DNA of 64,000 nt from Nitrospinaceae bacterium (GCA_029261655.1 JAJDAY010000026.1:202362-266361), one strand, 5' to 3'. Numbered from the stretch's first letter, positions 1 through 9,379 are shown. Translations and numbers: made by a program. The notes: generated from the letters alone by a model not told the origin.

Positions 1-306
1 AAGAATTTACACTTCACGAAGAGGATATGGATCACAAGTAAGAGTGACAAATACCCTTAAGAATTGGACCGAAATATAATTTGATTAAAGCAAAGTTTTA
101 TATTGGTTTTTATCAATATGGATTAAAATCATGTATTTATGACCACAAATTACATCCAAAATAAGAAAATTGCTTAATAATTGTCTAATCTTTCAATTTT
201 AAGTGGGAAATTTTCCCGCGTCAACCTTATTTGTGTATAATAATAGTATCGGACCAGAGAATCCAGAGTTTGAAAATCAGAAAAATAACTTGTTATTCAA
301 TGATTT
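1..306. other. Leading intergenic region with possible end of an upstream gene
   Basis: No complete gene lies here. In frame 3 the first bases read EFTLHEEDMDHK then a stop at 39-41, which could be the C-terminus of a gene lying mostly outside the window, but twelve codons cannot prove it. The rest is AT-rich. A perfect 13-bp dyad GGGAAATTTTCCC (205-217) lies about 20 bp before a TATAAT hexamer (236-241), so it would overlap the -35 region of a promoter for the DUF6502 gene. That arrangement would suit an operator. This is inference from spacing only; no good -35 hexamer is visible. Confidence 0.35.
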
Positions 307-1140
307 ATGCAAAAGAAAACTGAAAACAGAAATAGTAAAGTTACCATTGCCGTGGTCAGGGTTCTGCGGCCTATGATTCGTTTGCTTTTGCATTTTGGAA
401 TCAGTTTTAAAGATTTTACGGAGATCATTAAGAGGGTCTTTTTGGAGGAATCCCGAATTCTTCTATTGGGGGAAAATGCTGAAGTCACATCAAGTGCTTT
501 ATCGATCGTTTCGGGTATTCACAGAAAAGAAACATCGCCTTTCTTAAAAAATCCAATCTCAGATTCTGAATTTGCCGAATCCTTAAGCCGGGGTTCAGGC
601 GCCTTGGCGGTTGTTTCGGAATGGATCAGTAATCCCGACTATCTGAATAGCGATAATAAACCTCAACCTCTCCTTTATTCGCACAGCGACAAAAATACAA
701 AATCGTTCACGGCTCTTTCTGAAAGAATTATGAAAGATGTCAGAGCCAAAACCATCCTCGATGAATTGATCCGGTTGGACCTCGTTCAATATGACGTGGA
801 TACGGTGACCCTGAAGCAAGACGCGTTTGTTCCGCAAAAGGACTTAAATGAAAAGCTGGACTTTTTTGCAAAAAACCTTTCAGAACACATGCAGGCGGCA
901 GCAACCAATGTTCGAAGCAAAAAACCTCCTTACTTTGAAAGAAGCGCCTTTCATGATGGCCTGAGTGAGGAGGATATAAAGCAAATTGACAGTCATGTGC
1001 GGCAAAAGGGCATGGACTTACTTAAAGACATCTACAACATGGCAAAAGAACTTGCCGCTAAAAACCCTAAGGACACCAAGTCAAAAAAAGGCCATATCAC
1101 CCTGGGGGTTTTTTTAAATCACGGCGATAAAAATAAATAG
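307..1140 (+). CDS. DUF6502 family protein
   Basis: A 277-residue soluble protein without signal peptide. Its N-terminus (RVLRPMIRLLLHFGISFKDF) matches my memory of the DUF6502 family, where a short helical block resembling a winged helix precedes a variable tail. No catalytic motif is visible and the role is unknown; a DNA-binding or regulatory function is only a guess. It ends six bases before the DUF5666 repeat protein, and these two families often neighbour one another, so they are probably co-transcribed. The start is the ATG of the ORF track; no clear Shine-Dalgarno precedes it, so the exact start is less certain than the gene. Confidence 0.75.
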   Translation: MQKKTENRNSKVTIAVVRVLRPMIRLLLHFGISFKDFTEIIKRVFLEESRILLLGENAEVTSSALSIVSGIHRKETSPFLKNPISDSEFAESLSRGSGALAVVSEWISNPDYLNSDNKPQPLLYSHSDKNTKSFTALSERIMKDVRAKTILDELIRLDLVQYDVDTVTLKQDAFVPQKDLNEKLDFFAKNLSEHMQAAATNVRSKKPPYFERSAFHDGLSEEDIKQIDSHVRQKGMDLLKDIYNMAKELAAKNPKDTKSKKGHITLGVFLNHGDKNK

Positions 1141-1146
1141 AAAGCC

Positions 1147-2724
1147 ATGGGCAGAATATTTAGAGATTTCAAAACTCTACTATTAATTTCAACTTTATCA
1201 GTGCTTGCCCTGATAACTTCTGCTCTTCCCCTGGAGGCGAATCCGTGCAGAACCAATGACGGATTTCTGGATACCGGCATTGGCGGAACCGGTCTCAGCG
1301 ATGATTCCAAAGAGGAAAATGGTATTGGCGGGACGGGGAACAGCGAAGATAAAGACGAGAATGGTATCGGAGGGACAGGCAGAGAGTTTAAACGCAAGGG
1401 AATTGGAGGAACAGGAAAAAGAGCCAGTGGCATAGGTGGAACGGGAAAAGTAACTCAAAAGGGTAGCAACCTGATTTATGTGACAGGCACCATTCATGCT
1501 TTCGGAAGCATTTGCGTGAACGGGGTGGAAATCGAATATTCGGAAAATATTTCGGTCTCGACAGATAACAACCAAAAGCTTTCGGCATCTTCCCTGCGAA
1601 TAGGACAGGTGGTGGATGTCGTCGCTGAGAAGAAAACCGGACGAGCCAACCCCAAGGCAAAAAATATTGCGGTTCGATTTGCGGTGCAGGGTCCCGTCAC
1701 AGATATTAGTAATGGAGGCCGCCTGGTCAAGGTTTTGGGAAGATCGGTCCAGATCACGGATCAAAAAATTGGCAAGTCCATAAAGCCAGGCACGAACGTC
1801 CGGGTCAGCGGACTGCAAAACAAAGAGGGTCGGATTGTCGCCACCTTAATTGAAACACTGCCGAAAAATATTCCGGCAAATGCCAAGCCAGGTAAAGTAA
1901 AGGTGATCCCCTCCAACATTAAAAATATTTCGGTTCAAGGGTATGTTCAAAAAGTGACTCCCGGAGGCAGGATTAAAGTCGATGGCCGGAACTTTGATTT
2001 GGGACCCAAAGGAAAAAAAATCAAGGTTGGCACAAGAATAATTGTCTCTGGAGAACGCCAGCCGACTGGGGTCATAAAAGCAGACAGGTGGGTACACGAA
2101 AAAGTAGCGCCAGAAACCCGGCTGCAAATCAGCGGGAAAGGTATAAAGGACATTAAAGGCAAAAATCGTCTCCCGAAATCAGACGATGATAAACGTTCCG
2201 ATGAAAACCGGGAAAAAATCAAAGGCCGGGAAGATCGTGAGGATAGAGAAGACAAAGAGGATCGCGAGGACAGAGAAGGCATAGAGGATCGTGAGGACCG
2301 CGAGAAGCCTGAAGATCGTGAAGACCGCGAGAAACCCGAAGATCGAGAAGATCGCGAGGACCGGTCCGAGAAATTTGAAAGATTAGAAAAACCAGAAGAT
2401 ATCGAGGAACCGGAAAAATTCGAAAAGCCTGAAAAGGTAGAAGGACCTGAGAAGATCGAACAGCCTGAGAAGATCGAACAGCCTGAGAAGATCGAACAGC
2501 CTGAGAAGATCGAACAGCCCGAGAAGATCGAAAAGCCTGAAAAGATCGAACAGCCTGAAAAGATCGAAAAGCCTGAAAAGATCGAAAAACCTGAGAAGAT
2601 CGAAAAACCTGAGAAGATCGAACAGCCTGAGAAGATCGAACAGCCTGAGAAGATCGAAAAGCCGGAGAAGATCGAAAAGCCGGAGAAGATCGAAAAGCCG
2701 GAGAAGATCGAAAAGCCTGAATAA
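1147..2724 (+). CDS. Secreted DUF5666-domain protein with GIGGTG and EKIE[QK]P repeats
   Basis: A 525-residue exported protein. It opens with a signal peptide (LLLISTLSVLALITSALPLEA) and then five copies of the hexapeptide GIGGTG between residues about 40 and 100. The middle (about 110-330) holds repeated small beta domains of the DUF5666 type (ISVQGYVQKVTPGGRIKVDG). The C-terminal third is highly charged: first ED/RE-rich, then fifteen 6-residue repeats EKIE[QK]P running to the stop codon. Such a tail is likely extended and lacks an anchor motif. Function unknown; envelope or extracellular location is inferred from the signal peptide. Co-transcription with the DUF6502 gene is likely from the six-base gap. 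Confidence 0.8.
   Translation: MGRIFRDFKTLLLISTLSVLALITSALPLEANPCRTNDGFLDTGIGGTGLSDDSKEENGIGGTGNSEDKDENGIGGTGREFKRKGIGGTGKRASGIGGTGKVTQKGSNLIYVTGTIHAFGSICVNGVEIEYSENISVSTDNNQKLSASSLRIGQVVDVVAEKKTGRANPKAKNIAVRFAVQGPVTDISNGGRLVKVLGRSVQITDQKIGKSIKPGTNVRVSGLQNKEGRIVATLIETLPKNIPANAKPGKVKVIPSNIKNISVQGYVQKVTPGGRIKVDGRNFDLGPKGKKIKVGTRIIVSGERQPTGVIKADRWVHEKVAPETRLQISGKGIKDIKGKNRLPKSDDDKRSDENREKIKGREDREDREDKEDREDREGIEDREDREKPEDREDREKPEDREDREDRSEKFERLEKPEDIEEPEKFEKPEKVEGPEKIEQPEKIEQPEKIEQPEKIEQPEKIEKPEKIEQPEKIEKPEKIEKPEKIEKPEKIEQPEKIEQPEKIEKPEKIEKPEKIEKPEKIEKPE
2449..2718 (+). repeat. Fifteen tandem 18-bp coding repeats
   Basis: Fifteen consecutive 18-bp units of the form GAGAAGATCGAA[C/A]AGCCT encode EKIEQP or EKIEKP at the C-terminus of the DUF5666 protein. 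Units differ mainly at the Q/K codon and at third positions (CCT, CCC, CCG), consistent with expansion by slippage or recombination. Copy number may vary between strains. Confidence 0.95.
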
Positions 2725-2775
2725 ACTGAAAATGGAATCCTGGATTTCTTTGCAAAATTCTCTTTTAATCTAGAT

Positions 2776-3747
2776 TTGGAAAATCAATTGAAACTTACAT
2801 CATTTATTCTCGCTTTGCTATCGACCGCTGCCTTTATTTGGACTCCGCCTGTCCTTGCACAGGAAAATTTGAAAGTTAAATTACCCACTGGATTAGATTC
2901 CAGCGAAGGTGATTACGACGACCCTGAAGACCAGGAGGATTTGGCAAGATTGAATTCCGAATTTTCCACTGGATTTGATTACAGCACGGGGGATTTTGAT
3001 GACCGTAAAGACCAGAAATATTTGGAAGATCTAAAATTTAAGTTTTCCACTGGATTTGATTACAGCACAGGGGATTACGGTGATCCTCAAGATACGGAAA
3101 TTTTGTATTTCCCTTTTGTGACAAAAGCAATCTTTCGAGACTGGGCCGCTAAACTGACAATTCCTTATTTGCAGATCACCGGTCCCGGGGTCGTTGTCGG
3201 AGACGGGGGTGTTGCCGTCAACCAGGGTGGCGGGGCAGCAAGAACAACCGAAAGCGGTTTAGGAGATATTGTCGCAGGGCTTACTTATACCTTGGATATT
3301 GAGGACTTTGGTAGCTATGTAGATTTTACAGGCAAAATAAAGTTTCCCACCGCTGATGAAGATAAAGGATTAGGCACCGGCGAGACGGATTACACGTTAC
3401 TGGTGGATATCACAAAAGTATTTGGGAAGGCTTATGTTTTTGGTGGTGTTGGAAGAAAGTTTGTAGGCGAGAACGATCAATTGCAGCTGGATGATATCTG
3501 GCTTTTTAATGTTGGAGGCGGCTATCAAGTCAACAAAAAATTTAGTGCCGGAGCCTCTTATGATTTTCGTGAGTCCGCTTCGTCTTCAGATAACCCCAGT
3601 GAAGGGACTGGCTATATAACCTATAAAATTACAGAATCCATTACCGGATTGCTTTACGGTGTCGTCGGTTTTTCTGACGGCAGTCCCGATACGGGTGTGG
3701 GGCTTCAGTTGAATTATAAGTTCGAGCCATTTGAACGGCACCCGTAA
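2776..3747 (+). CDS. Outer-membrane MetA-pathway-type (PF13557-like) protein
   Basis: A 323-residue protein with a signal peptide (FILALLSTAAFIWTPPVLAQ) and a C-terminal beta-barrel-like half ending in LNYKFEPFERHP. The sequence from about residue 110 (DWAAKLTIPYLQITGPG) resembles the 'MetA pathway of phenol degradation' outer-membrane family, members of which are often annotated simply as transporters. Residues about 35-110 hold three copies of a roughly 30-residue unit STGFDYSTGDFDD. No ATG is available; TTG at 2776 or the in-frame TTG at 2788 must start it, and the latter gives a cleaner signal peptide (MKLTSF). Substrate unknown. Confidence 0.7.
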   Translation: MENQLKLTSFILALLSTAAFIWTPPVLAQENLKVKLPTGLDSSEGDYDDPEDQEDLARLNSEFSTGFDYSTGDFDDRKDQKYLEDLKFKFSTGFDYSTGDYGDPQDTEILYFPFVTKAIFRDWAAKLTIPYLQITGPGVVVGDGGVAVNQGGGAARTTESGLGDIVAGLTYTLDIEDFGSYVDFTGKIKFPTADEDKGLGTGETDYTLLVDITKVFGKAYVFGGVGRKFVGENDQLQLDDIWLFNVGGGYQVNKKFSAGASYDFRESASSSDNPSEGTGYITYKITESITGLLYGVVGFSDGSPDTGVGLQLNYKFEPFERHP

Positions 3748-3811
3748 GTTTTGCTACTTTTTAAGTTAGAGTTTCCATTTATAATTCATTCAATAAATTT
3801 GAGAAAACGTA

Positions 3812-4810
3812 ATGACTGAAGATTCCAAACCGGAAAACTCATCCCTTTCAAGTAACCCAAAGGCCCTATGGGGAGTTCTGTTGTTGGTGACGATTCCTCT
3901 TTTAATCTATACATTTTATTCTCAAATCGCATCAAGCGTTTCAGACCCGGCAAATGGAGAGGAGCAGGAAAATTCCGTTTCCATCCGTCAATTTGCGTCT
4001 CCATCGCCACCCAGCGAAAATAATTCGGCCATGGCATTACCGCTGGATCAGTTAAACGCCAAATTAGCCATGAAGTTGAGCGGCAACCCTGATGACGTTG
4101 CCGGCTGGACCCTGCTTGGCAGATCTTACGCGGTGACAGGAAACAAGGAAAAAGCCATTGAGGCTTTTGATAAAGCCATTGCTCTCACACCTGATGATGC
4201 CGGAATCCATGTTTTTTACGGAGAAGCATTGGTGGGGTTTGCCAATGATCGGCTCACTCCTGAAGCCAGAAAACTTTTTCTTAAGGCCAAAAACATCGAA
4301 GGCAATCATCCCGGCGTGAAATACAATTTGGCGCTCGCCGATTTTCAGGAAGGGAAAATTCAGGAGGCGTATGACGTTTGGTTGAAAATCGCTCAGGAAG
4401 GCGCTCAAGACTCTCCCTGGTGGAGAAAGGCGGGTGAAAAGTTAAACCTCGCGGCATCCAAGCTGGGAATTGATGCACCCGCGTTACCTGAGGAACTCCA
4501 GCCTTTGCGAACCCCGCAATCGTTGCCTTCGGCGTTATCAGTGGGAGATGTTCAATCGGGAAGCATGATGACTTCTGAAGAACGATCTCATTTTATCAGC
4601 AAAATGGTTCAACGTCTGGCAACGCGACTGGAAAAAGAACCGAATGATTTGCAGGGCTGGTTGCAATTGGCGAAATCGTATAGCGTTTTAGGTAAAAATA
4701 TAAAAGCATTGTCCAGCTATCAAAAAGCTATGGAACTGGCACCGGGAAATGTCGAAATCAATAAAATGTTTGAAGAAGAAAAGTTAAAAGTCACAAAGGC
4801 CAAACCTTAA
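3812..4810 (+). CDS. TPR protein, CcmI/CycH-like
   Basis: A 332-residue protein anchored by one N-terminal transmembrane segment (LWGVLLLVTIPLLIYTFY), followed by two tetratricopeptide blocks separated by a linker. Each block holds the typical W-LG/LA-YSV-G---A---Y-KA pattern (GWTLLGRSYAVTGNKEKAI near residue 95, GWLQLAKSYSVLGKNIKAL near 285). This layout resembles the periplasmic part of CcmI/CycH, which holds apocytochrome c for haem ligation. The two cytochromes c just downstream fit that role, but no other ccm gene is visible, so a general scaffold is possible. It converges with the lipoprotein gene on the minus strand, 18 bp away. Confidence 0.65.
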   Translation: MTEDSKPENSSLSSNPKALWGVLLLVTIPLLIYTFYSQIASSVSDPANGEEQENSVSIRQFASPSPPSENNSAMALPLDQLNAKLAMKLSGNPDDVAGWTLLGRSYAVTGNKEKAIEAFDKAIALTPDDAGIHVFYGEALVGFANDRLTPEARKLFLKAKNIEGNHPGVKYNLALADFQEGKIQEAYDVWLKIAQEGAQDSPWWRKAGEKLNLAASKLGIDAPALPEELQPLRTPQSLPSALSVGDVQSGSMMTSEERSHFISKMVQRLATRLEKEPNDLQGWLQLAKSYSVLGKNIKALSSYQKAMELAPGNVEINKMFEEEKLKVTKAKP

Positions 4811-4828
4811 AAAGATCGTTTGTGGTTG

Positions 4829-5302
4829 TCAATTTTCCTCCCCTTGCTGCAAAAGTTTTTGACGAGCGTTGGGAAACTGGCTGTCCGCGCAAGACCTGAC
4901 TTCTGCACCCTGAGCCCACCGGAGCCAGCGTTTGGTCAACGCCCTTTCCTTTCCAAGGTATTTTTCCTCATAGAATCTTTTCGCCCCAAAATGCACATCC
5001 GTTAAAAATTTAGACCGAAATTTGATCTCAATCCAACCGATGCCTTTCAAAGGCTTGTTCCGCCCCAATCCAGGGTTTTTTTCATAGACGTTAAAATAAC
5101 CCGTCATTTTGTCTTCTTTTATATGGCTTTCATATGGATTTTCCCGGCAAATGTCGAACCCTTTGACCATCCGCTGGTATACCTCAAGGTAATGCGCTTC
5201 AACCACATACTCGCTCAGATATAAATCAGACTCCTTAATGAGCTTTGGCGAGTAGCAACCGAAAAAAAATATCATAAAAAAGATAGTCAATTTTATTATC
5301 AT
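4829..5302 (-). CDS. Putative lipoprotein of unknown function
   Basis: From the ATG at 5302 the product is 157 residues: MIIKLTIFFMIFFFGCYSP gives a hydrophobic stretch ending in a lipobox-like FFFGC, so a lipid-anchored periplasmic or outer-membrane protein is likely. The ORF track starts 24 codons earlier (5374), but GGGAGAG lies eight bases before the internal ATG and the signal sequence would be buried otherwise, so I prefer 5302. The mature part is mixed alpha/beta, rich in K, R, Y and E, and I recognise no family. A polar interaction partner cannot be named from context. Confidence 0.6.
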   Translation of the reverse strand: MIIKLTIFFMIFFFGCYSPKLIKESDLYLSEYVVEAHYLEVYQRMVKGFDICRENPYESHIKEDKMTGYFNVYEKNPGLGRNKPLKGIGWIEIKFRSKFLTDVHFGAKRFYEEKYLGKERALTKRWLRWAQGAEVRSCADSQFPNARQKLLQQGEEN

Positions 5303-5595
5303 GAAAAAACTCTCCCGGCTTGAGAATTTAAAGTCTATGCTCTCGCGCTCAGTATTGGCAACTGTGACTTTCACTCAAAAAATGGATATACTATAAGTTG
5401 TATATACCATCGAATAAGGTACATTCCAATAGCGCGTCAGTATTCTCATACGCAGTTTTTCCGTCGAGTGTTTGACGTCAGCCCATCAAATGATTTAAAG
5501 GCTTTGGTTAGGCCCGATTTGTAAAAACAAAATTTGTACCTGGGTAAAGTTTTTATTTACACGTTCAAACATCGAATTCAAACAGGATAGCGACG

Positions 5596-6255
5596 ATGAA
5601 ATTTTTAATTTTGTTTCTGATAATGATCCCCTCCCTAACGTTTGCGGCTCCTCCCCAGGAAAAATATGCGGACCTTCCTGGACAAATACCCGTTGCGGAA
5701 GGTAAAAAGTTGTATCAAGAAAATGGGTGTCCATTATGCCATGGGGACCAGGGTAAGGGAGACGGATCTCTTGCCGCCGGACAAACCGTTACACCTCGCA
5801 ATTTTAAAGAATATGAAGAGATGAAACGGATGCCCACCATCCGTATGGAACAGGCTATCAAAAATGGCATTGAAGGAACTGCCATGCCGGCGTTCAGTCA
5901 ATTTTCCGATTCTCAGGTCAATGCCCTGACAAACTATTTGAGATCGTTTCTTGTGGAATCTTATGTCGATCTTAAAATGTGCGCGTTCCAAACGTATCAT
6001 GTTGACGCTAAAATTTTAAAACAACCCTTTCGCGTAGAAGCGGATGAACCTAAGAAGTATAATGTGGAAGTCAGCGGAACAACCATTTCACTTAGCAGAA
6101 AAAATAAAACGCTCCCGGCCACCCAAAAGATGCACCGTACTCATTTTCGAGTGATGCAAAATGATCGCATGGCGTCAGTGATCTCGGTAAAAATTAAACG
6201 CTGCAAAAAAGAAGTGGACGATATGTTAAAAAGCATTATTCCAGATAAAACTTAA
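5596..6255 (+). CDS. Periplasmic monoheme c-type cytochrome with C-terminal extension
   Basis: A 219-residue exported protein (signal MKFLILFLIMIPSLTFAA). Residues about 30-115 form a class I cytochrome c fold: haem site CPLCH followed by GDQGKGDG, and a likely axial Met in GTAMPAFSQFSDSQV before the terminal helix NYLRSFL. The remaining 100 residues have no haem motif but hold two cysteines and a beta-rich pattern (VEVSGTTISLSRKNK); I do not recognise them. A second small cytochrome follows 100 bp downstream. The pair probably shuttles electrons in the periplasm; the partner oxidase or reductase is not in the window. Confidence 0.8.
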   Translation: MKFLILFLIMIPSLTFAAPPQEKYADLPGQIPVAEGKKLYQENGCPLCHGDQGKGDGSLAAGQTVTPRNFKEYEEMKRMPTIRMEQAIKNGIEGTAMPAFSQFSDSQVNALTNYLRSFLVESYVDLKMCAFQTYHVDAKILKQPFRVEADEPKKYNVEVSGTTISLSRKNKTLPATQKMHRTHFRVMQNDRMASVISVKIKRCKKEVDDMLKSIIPDKT

Positions 6256-6363
6256 TAAATTAGCAAAACTGGGATTAAGAAATTAAAAAAATATAATTTC
6301 CTGATGAGGTATTTTCTTTTTTCATATTCAGCAAGACATCTTATTTTTTAAGGAGATATGTTT

Positions 6364-6798
6364 ATGAATTTATTTAAAAGATTTATTTGTTTAATAGCAA
6401 TTGTAGTAGTTTCAATTTCTACTTTCGCCTGGGCAGACTGCGTCCAGAAAAGGAATACCCCTCAGGCACCTGACAATATTTTCAAACAATCCAATCCACT
6501 TCAAGCCACCCAGGATAATATTTCCGCCGGTGAAAAGCTTTACGCATCCGGAGCAAAGCCATTGGCCTGTGTGCAGTGTCATGGTGAAAAAGGAAATGGG
6601 GATGGGAAGATGGCCATGGGAATGAATCCAAAACCACGAGACTTTTCCTGTCAGGCAATGATGAAGGATATTCCAGATGGCCAATTATTTTGGGTAGTCA
6701 AAAATGGATCAAAGGGAACCGGGATGATGGCATTCAGTGCCCTTCAGGATGAGCAGGTATGGCAGATTGTGGCTTATATCAGGACCCTTGCCAACTAG
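6364..6798 (+). CDS. Small monoheme c-type cytochrome
   Basis: A periplasmic cytochrome c of about 144 residues. After the signal peptide (FICLIAIVVVSISTFAWA) comes the haem site CVQCH with GEKGNGDGKMAMG, and the likely Met ligand in GTGMMAFSALQDEQVW before the helix QIVAYIRTL. The ORF track begins at 6358, but AAGGAG (6350-6355) sits only two bases before that ATG and eight before the ATG at 6364, so 6364 is preferred. A TATAAT at 6292-6297 could give it its own promoter. It is related in layout to the larger cytochrome upstream, suggesting a co-functioning pair. Confidence 0.82.
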   Translation: MNLFKRFICLIAIVVVSISTFAWADCVQKRNTPQAPDNIFKQSNPLQATQDNISAGEKLYASGAKPLACVQCHGEKGNGDGKMAMGMNPKPRDFSCQAMMKDIPDGQLFWVVKNGSKGTGMMAFSALQDEQVWQIVAYIRTLAN

Positions 6799-6935
6799 TT
6801 TCCCAATTCGCCAAGTCCTTTAAAAAATGAACGTTATAAACACAGAACCATAAGGCTGACGACTATTTTATTTTTTTGGCGTAAATTTTAAATATCAATG
6901 TATATTAAACAATAATATTTCAAGGTCAGGCAGAT

Positions 6936-7418
6936 TTGCCGTTGAAAAAAAAGATTAAAAAGAAGATTAAAAAAAAGGCGGCGTCCCTTCCTGTAATCGG
7001 TTGGAGGGAATGGGTATCTTTCCCGGATTTAGGTATTGACGAAATCAAAGCCAAGGTCGATACCGGCGCCCGCACTTCTTCTCTTCATATTTCCAAAGCT
7101 CACCTAAACCGTGACTCCAGGAAAATCGAGTTTATGGTTCATCCCAAACAAAGGAGCAGTAAACCGGAAATCTTTGCCTCCGCTCGTGTCATGGAGCACC
7201 GGTCCGTCAAAAGTTCCAACGGCGAAAGCAGTCTGCGGCCGGTCATTAAAACCACCCTGAACATTGGCGGCATTAAACACGATATAGAATTGACTCTGGT
7301 CAATCGGGACCTGATGGGTTTTCGTTTGTTGCTGGGACGGGAAGCCATTAGAAAATATTATCTCGTTGACACAGGCAAGTCTTTTCTCACTTCAAAGAAA
7401 GCAGGTGTAAAAAAATGA
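6936..7418 (+). CDS. RimB-like retropepsin-type protease (ATP-dependent zinc protease family)
   Basis: A 160-residue protein with a lysine-rich start ([11 protein letters not shown]) and then the family signature [28 protein letters not shown], where DTGA is the retropepsin-like catalytic Asp motif. The family (DUF785, Asp_protease_2) is commonly annotated 'ATP-dependent zinc protease' although the DTG motif suggests an aspartic protease. Members neighbour RimK ligases and probably trim or remove the residues RimK adds. Here the stop overlaps the RimK start (ATGA), strong evidence for translational coupling. TTG at 6936 follows AAGGTCAGG; a second TTG six bases on is possible. Confidence 0.8.
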   Translation: MPLKKKIKKKIKKKAASLPVIGWREWVSFPDLGIDEIKAKVDTGARTSSLHISKAHLNRDSRKIEFMVHPKQRSSKPEIFASARVMEHRSVKSSNGESSLRPVIKTTLNIGGIKHDIELTLVNRDLMGFRLLLGREAIRKYYLVDTGKSFLTSKKAGVKK

Positions 7419-8320
7419 ATATCGTCATATTATCTCGTGGTCCAAAACTCTACTCCACGATGCGACTGGTGGAAGCGGCCAGGAAACGAAACCATGAGGT
7501 AGAGGTCGTCAATCCCCTTCAATGCTACGTGAATATCACTTCGCACAAACCCACGGTTCATTACAAGGGCCGGGTGTTGAACAAGGTGGACGCGATCATT
7601 CCCCGTATCGGGGTGTCTATCACCTTTTTTGGAACCGCCATCGTGCGCCAGTTTGAAATGGGCAACACGTATTCCCTGAACGAATCGGTGGCGATATCGC
7701 GCTCGCGTGACAAATTAAGGTCTCTGCAGATTCTAGCCAAAAAGGGCATTGGAATGCCTATTTCAGGTTTTGCCCACTCAGTAAAAAGTACCGATGAACT
7801 GATCAAACTTTGTAACGGAGCGCCCCTGGTTGTCAAACTCCTTGAAGGAACGCAGGGCAAGGGCGTGGTGTTGGCGGAAACAAATAAAGCGGCGGAAAGT
7901 GTTATCGGAGCGTTTCAAAGTTTGAAGGCCAACTTCATGGTTCAGGAATTCATCAAAGAAGCCGGCGGCGCGGATATCCGTTGTTTTGTGGTCGGTGATA
8001 AAGTGGTCGCGGCCATGAAGCGGCAGGGGGCGGAAGGCGAGTTTCGTTCCAACCTGCACCGGGGCGGAACCGCGAACAGTATCAAAATCACTCCTGAAGA
8101 ACGAAGCACCGCCGTTCGATCCGCCAAGGCCATGGGTTTGAACCTGGCCGGTGTTGATCTGCTACGTTCCAACCACGGCCCGGTGGTTATGGAGGTCAAC
8201 TCATCTCCCGGTCTGGAAGGAATTGAAAAGGCCACAGGGCTGGACGTGGCCGACAAGATCATCGCGTTTATAGAGAAAGACGCCCGTCCAGGCAACACCC
8301 GTACCAGCGGAGCAGGTTAA
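7415..8320 (+). CDS. rimK: RimK family alpha-L-glutamate ligase (ATP-grasp)
   Basis: A 301-residue ATP-grasp ligase with the RimK order: an N-terminal domain ([22 protein letters not shown]), the ADP-binding lysine region ([20 protein letters not shown]), [30 protein letters not shown], and the metal-binding tail [24 protein letters not shown]. coli RimK adds glutamates to the C-terminus of ribosomal protein S6 and makes poly-alpha-glutamate; the acceptor here is unknown. All expected ATP-grasp residues seem present. It sits between a RimB-like protease (4-bp overlap) and an AstE-like deacylase (3-bp gap), so the three are one operon for adding and removing amide-linked residues. Confidence 0.9.
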   Translation: MNIVILSRGPKLYSTMRLVEAARKRNHEVEVVNPLQCYVNITSHKPTVHYKGRVLNKVDAIIPRIGVSITFFGTAIVRQFEMGNTYSLNESVAISRSRDKLRSLQILAKKGIGMPISGFAHSVKSTDELIKLCNGAPLVVKLLEGTQGKGVVLAETNKAAESVIGAFQSLKANFMVQEFIKEAGGADIRCFVVGDKVVAAMKRQGAEGEFRSNLHRGGTANSIKITPEERSTAVRSAKAMGLNLAGVDLLRSNHGPVVMEVNSSPGLEGIEKATGLDVADKIIAFIEKDARPGNTRTSGAG

Positions 8321-8323
8321 CAA

Positions 8324-9340
8324 ATGGAGAAAGAATTTTCAGTTGGTGGACAAACAATTGCGCCTGGGGAACACCGGATAGTTAATCTTCCCGTCACCAA
8401 GTTGTACGATTTCACCGAGGTGAGTCTTCCGGTTGAAGTGAAACGCGGGAAAAAGCCCGGTCCCACTCTATTCATTTCATCGACCATTCACGGAGACGAG
8501 ATCAACGGCATCGAAATCATCCGCCGTCTGCTCACCTACAAACCGCTCAAAAAGTTGTGCGGCACCCTGATCACGATTCCCGTGGTGAATATTTTCGGTT
8601 TCAACACCCTTTCGCGTTATCTGCCCGACCGTCGCGACCTCAATCGGTCTTTCCCCGGCGCGTCCAAAGGCTCCATGGCCGCGCAACTGGCCTTTCTGTT
8701 CACAAAAGAGATTCTGGATAAATGCACCCACGGGATCGATCTGCACACAGGGGCGATTCATCGAACCAACCTGCCGCAGATCCGTGGTTTTATTGACGAC
8801 CGGGTGACCAGGGACCTGGCTTTTCAATTCGGGGTGCCGGTCATTATCAATTCTTCGTCCAGAGACGGTTCCTTGCGCGCGGAAGCGCACAAAAAAAATA
8901 TTCCCATCCTGCTTTACGAAGGGGGCGAAGCTTTGCGTCATGACGAACACGTCATCCGAATGGGGGTGGCGGGAATTAAAGCAGTGATGCGTTCCATCGG
9001 CATGATACCGTCCAAATCCCAACCGATACGCGCAGAAGCCTTCATCTCTGAGAAAACCGTCTGGGCCCGGTCTCCGTCTGCGGGAATATTGACCTCAGGA
9101 AAACTTTTAGGAGCGCATGTGGAACCCAAAGAAAATCTTGGTTTTATCCGCGATCCCTTCGGCAAGCACAATGTTCCGGTGCGGGCAAATGTGGGAGGCA
9201 TCATAATAGGCAAAACCCAGCTACCCCTCGTTAACAAAGGAGATGCCTTGTTTCATATCGCCACGTTCATCAATACCCACAAAGTCAAAAAAACGCTGGA
9301 CGAGCTAAACCCCCAGGATCAGGTATTACCAGTCGGTTGA
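8324..9340 (+). CDS. Succinylglutamate desuccinylase/aspartoacylase family zinc hydrolase
   Basis: A 338-residue member of the M14-like AstE/AspA family. The zinc-binding signature is visible: STIHGDEINGIEIIRRL near residue 50 (H and E ligands), DLNRSFPG, and GIDLHTGAIHR near 145 (second His). The last 100 residues form the beta-barrel-type C-terminal domain (VWARSPSAGILTSGKLLGAHV). Known relatives cleave N-succinylglutamate or N-acetylaspartate. The rest of the arginine-succinyltransferase pathway is absent, and the gene follows rimK by three bases, so removal of acyl or amino-acid groups linked to the RimK product is a better guess. Start ATG at 8324 with AGGTT upstream. Confidence 0.85.
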   Translation: MEKEFSVGGQTIAPGEHRIVNLPVTKLYDFTEVSLPVEVKRGKKPGPTLFISSTIHGDEINGIEIIRRLLTYKPLKKLCGTLITIPVVNIFGFNTLSRYLPDRRDLNRSFPGASKGSMAAQLAFLFTKEILDKCTHGIDLHTGAIHRTNLPQIRGFIDDRVTRDLAFQFGVPVIINSSSRDGSLRAEAHKKNIPILLYEGGEALRHDEHVIRMGVAGIKAVMRSIGMIPSKSQPIRAEAFISEKTVWARSPSAGILTSGKLLGAHVEPKENLGFIRDPFGKHNVPVRANVGGIIIGKTQLPLVNKGDALFHIATFINTHKVKKTLDELNPQDQVLPVG

Positions 9341-9379
9341 CATGGAACCTCTGAAAAATACTTGCCGGATAAATCCAGG

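Noticed and set aside
2219-2755. 178-codon minus-strand ORF opposite the EKIE repeats
   Set aside because: It is the antisense reading of the 18-bp coding repeat; its FRSSQA repeats are a by-product.
4820-5005. Plus-strand 61-codon ORF
   Set aside because: It is a shadow of the minus-strand lipoprotein gene, which has a lipobox and a ribosome-binding site.
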